This document shows positions 35,377-51,677 of a DNA stretch of 64,000 nucleotides, piece by piece. The stretch is taken from positions 3,415,001 through 3,479,000 of the forward strand of contig NC_084894.1 in assembly GCF_958979055.1 (NCBI RefSeq), written 5' to 3'. The notes beneath the pieces are model-generated. The model made no database searches. It had not been told where the DNA came from and saw nothing but the letters and a program-made list of their open reading frames with translations. The position numbers and the translations under genes were made by a program. Position 1 is the first letter of the stretch. Each line of letters opens with the position of its first letter. Origin of the DNA: Alnus glutinosa. Lineage: Eukaryota; Streptophyta; Magnoliopsida; Fagales; Betulaceae.

Positions 35377-35515
35377 AAGAGTAGTGATTTAATGCCACCT
35401 AAATATACAACTTTTCACTACCTTGCTTATGTGGTAAGGTGGTCCCCCACTATTTTTTGAGTTTTATTATTTTTAGAGTAATGATTCACGAGAAATGATT
35501 CACTACTACCTAAAT

Positions 35516-35849
35516 GAGAAATGATCCCTACACTCATTTCTCACAACAGCTCCACAACAAGCTGATATGGATGGTAGTATTTTATTATTTTTTTACAAAA
35601 AGAAAAGAAAAGAAAACAAAAAAGGTAATAAAATATGGGATTTGATTCTTGTACAATACCAATACAACAACTGTACAACAACCCCTCACATGAGGGTGGG
35701 CCCCAGTATCTGGGGCCCACCCTCATGTGAGGGGTTGTTGTACAGTTGTTGTATTGGTGTTGTAAATCTAATATTTTCCATAAAATATTACCAGCCACAT
35801 CAGCTTGTTGTGGGGCTGTTGTGAGAAATGAGTGTAGGGATCATTTCTC
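35516..35849. mobile_element. MITE family C inserted in family D (middle layer)
   Basis: The terminal inverted repeats GAGAAATGATCCCTACACTC are identical at both ends, and ACAACAAGCTGAT pairs with ATCAGCTTGTTGT inward. The flanks are TACCTAAAT at 35507-35515 and CACCTAAAT at 35850-35858, an 8-bp exact (9-bp with one mismatch) target duplication. That size fits hAT or Mutator-type transposition. It is itself interrupted by the foldback at 35637-35779. Confidence 0.85.
35637..35779. mobile_element. 143-bp foldback inserted in MITE C (inner layer)
   Basis: Flanked by exact 9-bp duplications ATAAAATAT (35628-35636 and 35780-35788), the Mutator-type length. The arms are perfect inverted copies over about 46 bp, including CAATACAACAACTGTACAAC and CCCTCACATGAGGGTGGGCC, around a 7-nt loop AGTATCT. 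The outermost 20 bp of the arms are diverged. There is no coding capacity, and the strand could form a very stable hairpin. Confidence 0.88.
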
Positions 35850-36107
35850 CACCTAAATATACAACTTTTCACCACATTGTCTATGTGGCAAGGTGGTCCC
35901 TCACCTTAATTTATTTTTAAAAAATAAAAAAAACTCAAAAAGTAGTGGGTACTACCTTGTCACATAGGCAATGTGGTAAAAAGTTGTATATTTAGGTGAC
36001 ATTGAATCATTATTCTTTTTAAAACTAAATTAAGATGAGGGACTACCTTGCCACGTAGGCAAAGTGGTGAAAAGTTGTATATTTAGGTGGTAGTGAATCA
36101 TTACTCT

Positions 36108-37016
36108 TTAAAAAATACAGTTAATAAAATTGCAATAGCAGCTTGACCATTAAAATTGGATATTTTTTAAAATGCATTTTATTGTTTACGATTTTAAAAA
36201 GTATATTTTGTTTATATATTTTTTCAAACCATAATTTTTTTATTTTTTTTATTTTCAAGTGCATTGCTAAACAAGATTTTTTTTTTGCAATTTTATTTTA
36301 TTATGGGCAGACGAAATTCCAAGCCAAGCACACTCTTAAAGGCAAAAGGTTGAAATTGTGTACAACTTTGTGGTTTGGATTGAATGTATGACTTAATATG
36401 CATATGTTTGAATTAATTAATTAGCTCCCGAACCACCCAATTTATTTGGGGCGGTGATGGGTGACTAACCAACCTTCTTCTTCTTTCTCCTTCCCTCCCC
36501 CCCCTTTTTTTTTTTATTTTTTTTTTATTATTATTTTTTTTAAAAAAAAGAAAACAAAAAAGAAAAAGAAAAAGAAAAAGAAAATGCATGTTTTCATTCA
36601 CTCAAAAAGAGACATATTGCTCGGCAACTACAATACTCTAAATAAAAACATAACTATTTTGAATTTATTTAAAAATTGGTAAAAAACTGCTTTTGCTAAA
36701 TAACAGGCGGCTTCATTAGCTTCCCTAGTAATATGCCCTACAAACCATAATTGGAAGCCTTTCTAATTCTTTCTTACTTATCTCTCCATCTTTTATGTAT
36801 TTGAATTCATGCATCATATAACCCCAAAAGGAAACCATTAAGAAATAAGCTTGCAAACCGAAGGTAGTCATTGAAACATAATTTCAAAAAATAAATTCTT
36901 TCAATATTTATAATTTTTTTTTAAAATTACACACCCAAGCGAGTTATAAACATTTTTAACTTATATATATATATTTATAAAATCGAATAAAAAAGCAAAG
37001 CAAAAAAATTGGATCA
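36108..37016. other. Upstream region of the CDPK gene
   Basis: 36480-36585 is a polypyrimidine tract followed by its polypurine near-mirror (CCCTTTTTT through AAAAAGAAAAAG), likely a hairpin or triplex-forming tract. The rest is AT-rich with no gene. Confidence 0.5.
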
Positions 37017-37204
37017 GTTTGTTAATGCCTTTTCAAGAGTGGCATTTTTTTTTTTTGAAAAAAGAAAATTTAAAAAGTGTTTTGATGTAATATAAAAGTA
37101 AAAATAAATTTAAATATATTGTGTTTTGTATTATTTGTGGATATTTTTATTTTAAAAAATATAAAAGAGAGAAAAAAAAAAAAAAAAGGTGCTAGCAAAC
37201 AAAG
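37017..37204 (+). mobile_element. MITE family B copy in the CDPK promoter
   Basis: Contains GTTAATGCCTTTTCAAGAG, GATGTAATATAAAAGTAAAA and GTGTTTTGTATTATTTGTGG and ends GGTGCTAGCAAACAAAGCC. It lies just upstream of the probable CDPK transcription start. Confidence 0.55.
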
Positions 37205-37312
37205 CCAAGAGATTTGCTTGTATATTTTTGGAACTGAAAAAACAGAAAAAGAAAAAAAGGGAAAAAAGAGGGGGACTGCTGGAGAAAGGTTTCTTCTGTC
37301 TGTCTCATTCCA

Positions 37313-37693
37313 TTGTTGAATCCAAGCGACAAGAAAAAGAAAAAAGAAAAATTAGATGAGAGAGAGAGAGAGGGAGGTTTTAGAGAGAGAAAATCTGAGC
37401 CAAAAAAGACAGCTTTGACTCTCATTCATATTCATTCACACTTTGAGAAACTGATCCTTTCAAATTCACATTCTGCTCTTTCCCAAACCCTTCATTTCTT
37501 CTCCTCCCCACTATTAAGTCAAGCTCTTGGCCTTCATATCTCAAAACTCATCTGGGTCTTCCTCCATATTTTTTCTCAGTCACCTAAAATTTCTAAGATT
37601 TATTGGTGGGTTTTGTTTCTCTAACATTTTGGCCTAATATCTTCTGGGCCTGTAGATTCTTGGAAATAAAAATACCCTCTTGCTCTCTTTTCC
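37313..37693 (+). other. Probable CDPK 5' UTR exon
   Basis: A GA-rich then CT-rich leader ends at TTTTCCAG|GTATATTT (donor at 37696 or just before). The next exon begins after CTTATTCTTCAG at about 37995 and reaches the ATG at 38036. Many plant CDPK genes have a leader intron. The transcription start is not fixed. Confidence 0.45.
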
Positions 37694-38035
37694 AGGTATA
37701 TTTATTTTTTGAAATTATTTTTGGCTAATTGCAGTATCTTCCACAGATTTTGGGGATTTATTGCAAAATTTAATCTTTTTTAATTATGTGGGTGTCTTAG
37801 AAAATCAAAGATTCATGGGTTTTCTTGTAAATTTGAAAAGAGAATTTCCCAAATCTTTGGAGAATTGACGTTCGGCAGAAAATGGAGCTGAATTGTAAAT
37901 TTGCTGGATTTAATATGATGTTCTGATTCTCTTGTACTTTCATGCTCAGATTCTGATTTGTTTACCTTTATGCTTTATTGGGTCTTATTCTTCAGAAAAA
38001 GCTTGAAGAATTTCAAAGTTTGAGGCTCTGATCCA

Positions 38036-43391
<5,356 letters not shown>

Positions 43392-45598
43392 ACGAACAAT
43401 TATTACAAAATAACTGATGTTTGGGAAATGAAAATATTCTTTCTTTTTCTTGGTTTTATGCAACCATTGTTATTTTTTCCATTTTATTTCCTTATGAGAC
43501 CTTCCATTAGGTAGATCAGGATGAGGGTCTTAATGTTTTCATCAAATAGCTATCTTTAGGATCTGTTTGTTTTGTGGTAGTTGCCGGGGAAAGAAAATAT
43601 TAGTGTTAGGGAGAATTTGGTCGACTTGTTATCAAGAAATATGTGGTTGTAAATATATCAATTAGGCCCACAGGCCCTTTTCATTAGGGATGTATTGTCT
43701 AATAGCTGTTTAACTGCTTCCATGTGCTGTTGATGGCAGAAACTGCCACTTGCAATTGTTGTTAGGTGAACTGGTGAAGTTCATTATATCCATGATTTCG
43801 CAACAGAGGAATCTTTTGTTTAGCTGGATTTGCTTTATCTATTAACTAGATATTCGCATAAACAGAATACCCCCTTAATCTAGCTGTTGGTTTTTTGTTT
43901 TTGAAGTATCCACATAAAATATCCTCTGTTTTTTGGCAGGACAATCTAAAAGATCCCCTGTTCTAATAATGCTATTTGCAAAGAGTATCTAAAATGATAC
44001 TGTTTTGAGTTTATCTCTTAAATTAAAGCACTTTATATGATAATGTTGTCTTTTGGGGGGTAAATGTCACATGGATGCCATGTTGGTAAGGGAAAGGGAA
44101 AAAAAGAAAAGCAAATCATAGAAACAAATGTCATTTCACACTTTTATGTGGCATGTAAAGTTGAATATTTAAGTTCTTTATTTATTTATTTTTTTTTTTG
44201 GGTTGGTAATTGGAATTTTAGCAATTAATGAAAGAGGAGGATATGGCATCGATGACCACAAACACAAGTTGAAAAATGTTGTTCACAACACAATCTAAAG
44301 ATGGATGGAGATCTGGTGCAATGAGGCTGTATAATGGATTTTAGCTCCCACTTTACTTGGGTAGGTGTTTGGGCAATTCAGGCCCCTATTCGTGTGGTTT
44401 GCTCAGACACCTGTTCGAGCAGGTAAGTGAGGCTCAAGTGCCTTCTCAAATGAGGTTACCCATAATATCGGACAACCAATAGCCTTATTACAAGGGAGAT
44501 GAATTCTAAAAAGACAATGACAGTGAAACAATGACCTTGCAATCTTTTTCATACTTGTGGATTCTGTTTCCTGACCTTTTTCACCTCATGTTATTTAGTC
44601 TCCAGATTGCTAAATACAGCTATTTCTTAAAATTTTAGCAACCAGCTAATTAGTATTCCATTTTTATTTTTTATTTATTTATTTTTATTATTTTTTGTGA
44701 ACAAAATTGCAAGCTGTTAAGAGTGAAAGGTTTAATGATTTTTAACCAAGTGCACTAATTGGGAAGAATTTTTTCTTAGGAGTTATGCATGGGTGAAAAA
44801 CAATGAATTTAATGTGTGATGTATATCAGTGCTTTTTTCAAATATAGAATATCCATTTAAAATGTGTCTCCTACTAATTATTACATATATTACAAGCTAT
44901 TCATAAATGGATTGAGCGATATCCTATGGTAATAGATTTAACTTGGGTTCAATTCCAATTGGAGCTGGATCGTGTCTTATAACAAGACACAATAAACACG
45001 TGTTTCAATCTCAACGGATCCAGTCAAGCCGAATCTGTAAATTATAACCTACGATTTACAAAACCTCGAGCATTCCGCCGAAAAAAAGACATCTTGATAT
45101 TTGCTTAGCAAATTTAGCCAATTTCACCTATTTTGTTCTTGTCTAAAATGGATAGCTTCATGTTTGCCTCGCAATGTCAGTCATTCCTCTTCTCGATCTC
45201 TCTCTCCCTGATAAGTATATCATGTCTCTTTCATCTTCCATTGTTTGTCTTCTTAATTATATTACATCTCATTGTAAATTTGTCTCCTATTTCACCTAAT
45301 TTCCTTTTCATCTTGAGCTAGAATTAGTTAAAAGTATTTCCATTATTTGGTTGGATTTAATTGATATACCAATTGATTAGGCTCAATTTACTTGGTTTCT
45401 ATTTGCTCCAATCCATCACATGCCGAATTCCTTCTTGTTGAATTTTTATAGATCGTTTTTTTGTTCTTTGATTTATCAGTGGGATCTATTTAGGCAACAT
45501 TTTTTCTTAAGTTTATTGTTTTATATATCAAGAACTCTTTTTGGAAATCCCTGTATTGATTGTTTTCAGAAAGCATCTTCTTTTGATTTTTGCACTTA
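43392..45598. other. CDPK 3' UTR and intergenic DNA
   Basis: The first few hundred bases are the likely CDPK 3' UTR. 44330-44470 shares blocks with 10905-11045 (a dispersed repeat of unknown type). No gene supported. Confidence 0.45.
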
Positions 45599-46216
45599 CG
45601 GTGCATTTAGAATTGCGATTTCGTTGACAATAAGTACGATTTTAAACCAAATCATTGAACATAAATCGTTTGAGAACTGCGTTTTTAAAAATTGCGATTT
45701 GAAAATGTAGAAAATCTGCATTTTTAAATCGCATGTAAGAGGGTATTTTTTGAAAACGTAGAATTTTAAAGACTAATTTACGATTTTAAAGGGTAAACTG
45801 GGATTTTGCCAAATACTTAGAGGGTGTGTTTGAGATTGCAATTTCGTAGACAATAAGTGCGATTTTAAACCAAATCGCAAAACATAACTCGTTTGAGAAC
45901 TACATTTGAAAACGCAGAAAATTTGTTTTTTCAAATCGCAGGTAAGATGACGCTTTTTTGAAAATGCAGAATTTTAAAAGCTAATTTACAATTTTAAAAG
46001 TTAAATTGCGATTTTGCCAAACGCATAACTGCGTTTTTAAAAATCATTTTTTTTTCAAATCGCACATTTTAAAATCGTTATTTTAAATCGCACTTTTTGA
46101 AATCGCAAACCCAAACAGACCCTTAACTGCGTCTTTAAAAATTACTTTTTCAAATCGCACATTTTAAAATCGTTATTTTAAATTGCACTTATTGAAATCA
46201 CAAACCCAAATGGACC
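45599..46216. mobile_element. Tourist-like MITE, outer copy, split by another copy
   Basis: Flanked by TTA at 45596-45598 and 46217-46219. It begins CGGTGCATTTAGAATTGCG and ends AATCACAAACCCAAATGGACC. Removing 45820-46122 and one TTA restores a contiguous element of about 312 bp, in line with other copies (GCCAAATACTTAACTGCG compares with GCCAAACGCATAACTGCG in the inner copy). Confidence 0.88.
45820..46122. mobile_element. Tourist-like MITE, inner copy
   Basis: 303 bp, from GAGGGTGTGTTTGAGATTGC to GCAAACCCAAACAGACCC, inserted inside a relative with TTA duplicated at 45817-45819 and 46123-46125. The 3-bp TWA target duplication and GGGTGNGTTTG-type ends point to the PIF/Harbinger superfamily. 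Confidence 0.9.
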
Positions 46217-46273
46217 TTACTTTTCCTCCATTTCAATCTAAACATCTTTGTTTCTTAAATCATTATCTTTCTC

Positions 46274-46404
46274 ACATTTGTTTTATGTTTTATAGACAAA
46301 AAACACTAATAAACAATTCAGAACACAAAACTAATTTCACTTTTACGTCATATCATAATATTTTTTCAAACAAAAAACAGAATGCACCCTTTAAAAAACA
46401 TTAA
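46274..46404 (-). mobile_element. MITE family B, inverted copy
   Basis: The reverse complement carries GTTTGTTAATG, GATATGACGTAAAAGTG and TTTGTGTTCTGAATTG-like blocks of the family. The ends are approximate. Confidence 0.5.
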
Positions 46405-47506
46405 CAAAACAGCCTGACTTTGTAATATTCTCATCAAAGATTGTTACACGCCTACGTAATGTGGAATAAAAAATTAACAAAAACAATAGATTTTGGTAGG
46501 ATAATTTGAGTAATTCTAGGCCTTCTTATTTTAAAGTAGTTCGAGTAACCGTAAACCTCCCAAAACAACTACTAGAGTTGAATAATTAACCTTTCTGATT
46601 ATTTCATTCACTTGCTGGTGTCTGGAATAAATTACCCTTAATGATAAGATATATTTTCTAATATTCAAATTTTAATTCTAATAGATATGAAAGATTAACT
46701 AGAATAAACCACTTCTAATGTGATAAGATATCATCTCTAAGTTATCCTGAAATCTCTTCTACTAGATCAGTAACAAAGACAATTGTAAATGATCATTAAT
46801 CAGATAACTTATTAACAAAAAAAATTCAGAAATGCAGAAAAGTGAGAGTAAAAAGACTTTCAAGTTTTTGCATTGCTGACAAATTCAGCAGCAAATGTAC
46901 CTGAGAGAGCTTCTATAGGGCTCGCCTGCCTATTCTTTGTGACAGAGTAACTTACTCGGGCATGTGTGCACATAAAGAGTCTGTCACATTTGTTGACTGA
47001 ATCGAATTTTTAACAATTTGAGCATCAAAATTACTGGAGATCTTTATCTATTCTTAGTTTTGTGAGAGCTGCTTAGATCTCACCACCTTGTTTTTTTCTT
47101 GATCAAATACGAACCGGCATGAGTCATGGAGGAGAATCCTTGTGATCGGCTGCTCAAATTGCACTTAATTCAGTCAGTCACATAGAGAGGAGCTGCAAGA
47201 TCTACTTGTTACAAATGGCCTGGAGTTGTCCAAATTTCATCCAATTTGGGTAGCCCAATTGTAGGGGTTGGGGAGGCTTAAATCATTTAGGAGGGAGAGA
47301 AAAGTGAGAAATTAAATGAATGTTTTGAAAAGATGACAAGGAAAAATGATTCAGAAGAAGGCAAGCATCTCTAATGATGGAATCAATGCTTCAATCACAA
47401 GTATGGTGATGGTTCAACATGGCATAAACAACCAACAAAGAATTATCCTCCGCTTAGATTCTTTTCAGCCAAAAAGTCGGGAGGGAGCTCTCAGGAATTT
47501 GTCTTT

Positions 47507-47556
<50 letters not shown>

Positions 47557-47759
47557 GAGATATATATATATAGTGTTTTCATTTCCCAGGAATAGATGAC
47601 TGGATTTCTGTCCATGATAGTAAACAACTATATATAAAAAAAATTTGGACGATTTTTTTTCTTCTTCTTAATTACCTTGCAGCTACACTTTAAGGAGACT
47701 TCTTGTGGCGGTTAAAGTTACCGAAAAGATCAGAAAAAACTTGTAGGGCCTGGATACCG
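46405..47759. other. Intergenic, no gene seen
   Basis: Includes a (CT)n(AT)n microsatellite at about 47511-47572. The 75-codon frame at 47346-47573 ends in that microsatellite and is not a gene. Confidence 0.5.
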
Positions 47760-48262
47760 ACGGGAGGGCTTGTTCGTTAGAAAGTCAAATTTAAGTCCGG
47801 TGGTATGTAACAGCCAAGACCATACCTAAGCCCAAGCCCCAATAGAGAATAGGGAAGGGCCCGACGGCCAAGTCCGCACCAGGTTCGAGACTAAAGGATG
47901 CACTTGCATCTCTATGAGACACACCGCAGTCGATCCTCTCCCGTCAGGTCAGGTAACAACCTCCTACGCCAGAAATTACCCCTATATTCCCTCAACAAGA
48001 AGTCCAATTGTGTGAACCCCTAAGCTAGAGAGGGTGGGAACCCCCGCCTATATATAAAAGGTGAAACCTCTCAATTATGTATGCGATTAAACCCTTAGAC
48101 AAATTATGCCTGAATACCCTTTTATCATACTTTTGCTAATTCGAGTGTCAGAATGCCCTCAATTATTTAGAATCAACGAGCTTATGACAATTTCTCCCTT
48201 ATTTTGCAGGACGAGTTCTTTCTTAAAAGACGGTCTTAAGGTCACTGCGAGTCCACACCATC
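47760..48262 (+). mobile_element. LTR-like remnant with TATA box
   Basis: GC-richer than its surroundings, with a clear TATATATAAAAGG at about 48048-48061 preceded by a regulatory-looking block (CCGACGGCCAAGTCCGCACC, ACGCCAGAAATTACCCC) and followed by CCTCTCAATTATGTATG. This resembles the U3-R part of a plant LTR retrotransposon. No matching second LTR or internal domain was found in the window, so a solo or truncated LTR is the best guess. Confidence 0.35.
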
Positions 48263-48970
48263 AAAGGTAAACCCAAAAAAAAAAAAAAAAAAAATTGCTT
48301 TATTTTTCAATTTCCTAAATTTAGAAGATATCCTAAAAAAAAATTGGTAATCTCAATCCAAAACATTTGGTTAATATTTTCCTGTGTTGGTGTGGTCAAT
48401 GGTTTAGAACCCAATAATGTGACTTCTCATAGTAACGAAAAAGAGACTTTTGCTCTTGAACGCCCAATATGGCAAATGGAGCCTTTGGAGTCCTTCCTTT
48501 TTTTTCTAGACGATGGAGCCCCTGAAGTCAAGTCACCGATGCAAAAGGTAGAATAACAATGGATGGATAGTTCCTTGAGGCTGAAAATTCAGGAAGAAAT
48601 TAGTCTGAAAAAAGGGGTAGAGAATTATTCCCTTCTGCAGCGTTGCATCTATTCAGGCTAATAACCTCTGAAGAAGATATATATCACCATGGATGAAGAT
48701 TATAAAGTATACAGAGGGTGTGATCACCCCCATATTCTATCACTATTATCCCAAATAAATTATGAATCTGTAGGAGTGAAAGTTGTGGTTAATTTAAGAA
48801 ATGTTCTGTAGTTTAGTTTTTTAGTTAAAAAAACTTTATTATCATTTCTGTTTGTATCATCATGATTAATTAACCAAGCCTGAGTTGGTTATGAATTAAT
48901 TTCTGACTAAGAGGTGTTATCGAAATTGGATGTGTTTTGAGTTAATTCCTTCCTAACTAAAGTTCATTAA
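48263..48970. other. Intergenic, no gene seen
   Basis: Between two LTR-like remnants; open frame 48344-48556 is featureless. Confidence 0.4.
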
Positions 48971-49500
48971 AATGGTTTATATGTGATGTGGATAGAAATA
49001 GGCTGGGGCCCAAGTCCAAGAAGGTCTAAAAAGTCCATAAGGATCCTCAAATAAAAGACCCATATTGCCTTCTTAAGACTTTTTTTTTTTTTTTTTTTGA
49101 CATGTATTGTCTTAAGACTTAAGTACAACTCATCTCTCAGAGGAAAAAACTCTCGCTTCTATTTTCTCTTTATCAGACAAACAACAAACTTGACTGTTGG
49201 AAGCTCCCTCGTTGGCCCAAAGTCGGTACCATTCTGGTGGTTTTCTTTTTATTTTGTAGGAAAGACGCCATCTAATTTGAGCATGCAAAATTGTGTATTA
49301 TTAGTTAGCGTAGTATGGAGGATTGGACAGGTCAGCCATGAGAAAGGCGGTGTGGATATAAACCACCAAAGACCCACTAAAACAGACTATTACATGAAAG
49401 GTAATCATATGGCAACAAGCCCGCCATGTGGCAAGCATCAAGGGACCATCCCTAAGAAGCCTCCCATATTAAAAGAGGCATGACTCCCAAAATAAGGTAT
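48971..49500. mobile_element. Possible LTR fragment
   Basis: The stretch TTCTATTTTCTCTTTATCAG, then ACTTGACTGTTGGAAGCTCC and GGTACCATTCTGGTGG, resembles the end of R/U5 in plant LTRs. 49370-49490 has a promoter-like CCTCCCATATTAAAAGAGGC. The 128-codon frame across it is probably chance read-through of LTR sequence. Confidence 0.3.
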
Positions 49501-50212
49501 TCTCTCATCTTCCAACTCTTCTCATTCTTCTTTTTTTTTTTTAAAGTTATTTATTGACTTAAACATCGATGTGTCCCTAGTCTTTCGAGGAATCTTATAC
49601 TTTATCTTGCAAGAGTTATCTCGCCAATCCAATCGTACAAAAAGCTACATCAACACTATATGAATATAATGACTTGTTATAGGCTCAATTATACATGTTA
49701 GCCTAGTTGTCACACTTAACTACAATTTTCATCTTTCTCACAAATTAGCGTGCGCGCGCGTGCATGTATATATATTTTAGCATTGCTTTAATTTGGTATT
49801 TCAAGAGGGGTGGTTTGCTACTCCCAAAGCGGTCAAAGATATAACCGATTAACCAAATGACAGTGGCGGAAGATTAATAGTGGCAGTACCGTGGTTATGG
49901 TGATGATAAGGTTGGTAAGGGTGGCGATTGTTAGAAAGAGAGTTTTAAATTTTATATCATATGGTAGAATTGGATTCGTTCATTTAAAATGTAAATTATA
50001 ACTAGTGTTTAGACTTGATCCTCAATAATTTGCTCTGCTCGAATTATTATGGAGCCTATCAATCCGAAATTTGCTCACACTGGTGAATCTTGTGAAGACT
50101 ACCTCATGTTTGCTGAGATGTCTATACCTATTGACAGGGTGTAAAATACCTATGTATTGCATCCATCTCAAAATCCAACCTAATGCAGCCACGTGTCACA
50201 CGTCCCAGAATA
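49501..50212. other. Intergenic upstream of the Tudor-domain gene
   Basis: Nothing gene-like. Contains a TGCGCGCGCGTGCATG alternating tract near 49750 and a CCACGTGTCA G-box at about 50190. Confidence 0.45.
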
Positions 50213-50221
50213 TTTCCCGCC
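50213..50221 (+). promoter_or_regulatory. E2F-type site upstream of the Tudor-domain gene
   Basis: TTTCCCGCC matches the plant E2F consensus TTTSSCGS. It lies about 250 bp upstream of the likely leader exon of the 52676-54799 gene. S-phase control would fit a chromatin or cohesion-linked protein, but a 9-bp match can be chance. Confidence 0.4.
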
Positions 50222-50469
50222 CATTCTGAAGCTGACATGGCGTACCTAGTGCTGTGATTTGCTACACTGCTGCTCTACATGACTACATGCTTACATTAAT
50301 GCCCAGCACATCAGTGCCACTGTGACACAGGTGCACTGTGCACACACACCCGTGGCCAGACACTGGGTTCTAGCTCCAAGGTACTATATCCAACCTGCTC
50401 TTTCTTTTTGGCCCACTTTTTTGCTTTTTTCTTGATGCCCAAGCAGCTCCAAAATTTAGGCTCTTTTTC

Positions 50470-50580
50470 AATTTTTCTTTTTTGGGTCCCTTAGAGAACG
50501 CTCTATCTGTTGCACTTGTTTAGGAAAGTCAAGGGCTTTTGGGTTGCAGAAACGGGGATTAATTTTGTGCCAGCACTTCA
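50470..50580 (+). other. Probable 5' UTR exon of the Tudor-domain gene
   Basis: A leader-like stretch ends CAGCACTTCAG|GTTTGG at about 50580. The next acceptor in frame-free context is CTTTTTGCAG at about 52597, followed by 79 nt of leader and the ATG at 52676. This implies a leader intron of about 2 kb. Supported only by signals. Confidence 0.35.
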
Positions 50581-51610
50581 GGTTTGGTTCTTTCTATGTG
50601 GCCCAGTTTTGTTTTTGGGTTTTTTTTGTGTGTTTTTGGCTGTATTGGGTGAATTTATTGTATGCTTCAGTTTGACCCTAAACTGTCAGATTCTTGATAT
50701 CTTACTTTTCTTCTAACAGATTTTACTTTGAATGTTGTTTGATAGTATATAATTGAAATTTCTCTACAATTAGTTCCAAATGTTTAATTGTTTTGTTCTC
50801 TGAGTTGGGAATAGGTTAATTCTTTATTTACTTGCCATTTTAAATGTTTGGTGAGTGGAGAACTCTATTTATGAGCCTCTCTCAACAAAATGGAACCATA
50901 GCCCATTGAAAAGCTCTGTAAAGCAAGCGGGTTTCCTGCACACAATTCTCTATTATAATTGGTAAAGTGTTTAGCAGTAATAGGGTTTGCCACAGGTTTC
51001 TCCTTATCAACAACGGGTCTCTTGATTGAGCTCATTGCTGAGAGCAGTGTCTGAAGCAGTGGCCCCAAGGGAAAGCACATGAGGTTCCCCAACTAAACCC
51101 CTCAAAAGTTCCACACACCCACCTCTGATTCCTACTATATAATTTCTGAGTTCCATTTGACCAATGTTTGCTCCTTCATATCCAGGGTTTTCTTAGATTT
51201 TTGGGTTGCATGCATATTCTAGGCTTCAATTGTCATGAATTTGGTTATTTTGACATCAGCATTCAAGTTTTTGTTGTTTTTGGCTTATGGGTCTCTATCG
51301 AATGTTTTGATTTTACCATTTTTTGATTCTTCATATCAGGGGTTTCCTCACTATATTTGAGGTTGCATATAGTTTGCTATTGTTCTCTTGTGATGAATTT
51401 AGGTTTTCAAATGTCAGCATTCGAGTTTTGCTTGTTTTGGTTTCTGAATTTCTCTCGAATGCTCTCATATTACTATTATGTGATTTCTTTAATTATGGAA
51501 TTTTCTGCCTGGTTTTTTAGTCTTGCTCGTAGTTCAGCCAAGGTTTTCCTGATATAAGAAGCCAAGAAACAGCTGCTTTGTTTTTTTTTTTCCTTGCTTT
51601 TATTTAGCAG

Positions 51611-51613
<3 letters not shown>

Positions 51614-51677
<64 letters not shown>
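51614..51677. repeat. (CT)n(CA)n microsatellite
   Basis: About 20 CT units followed by about 12 CA units in the presumed leader intron of the Tudor-domain gene. Confidence 0.95.

Larger units (their letters stand above)
35377..36107. mobile_element. Interlocked MITE family D copies (outer layer of nest)
   Basis: Four segments carry CCACCTAAATATACAACTTTT or its complement: forward at about 35395 and 35850, inverted at about 35985 and 36075. The terminal motif is GAGTAATGATTCA. Left half and right half pair as inverted repeats (for example CTATTTTTTGAGTTTT against AAAACTCAAAAAGTAG). The best reading is two copies of one family inserted beside or into each other, later split by the family C MITE at 35516-35849. 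Confidence 0.65.

Noticed and set aside
49097..49483. 128-codon protein gene
   Set aside because: No domain, no leader or splice context; the sequence resembles LTR DNA.
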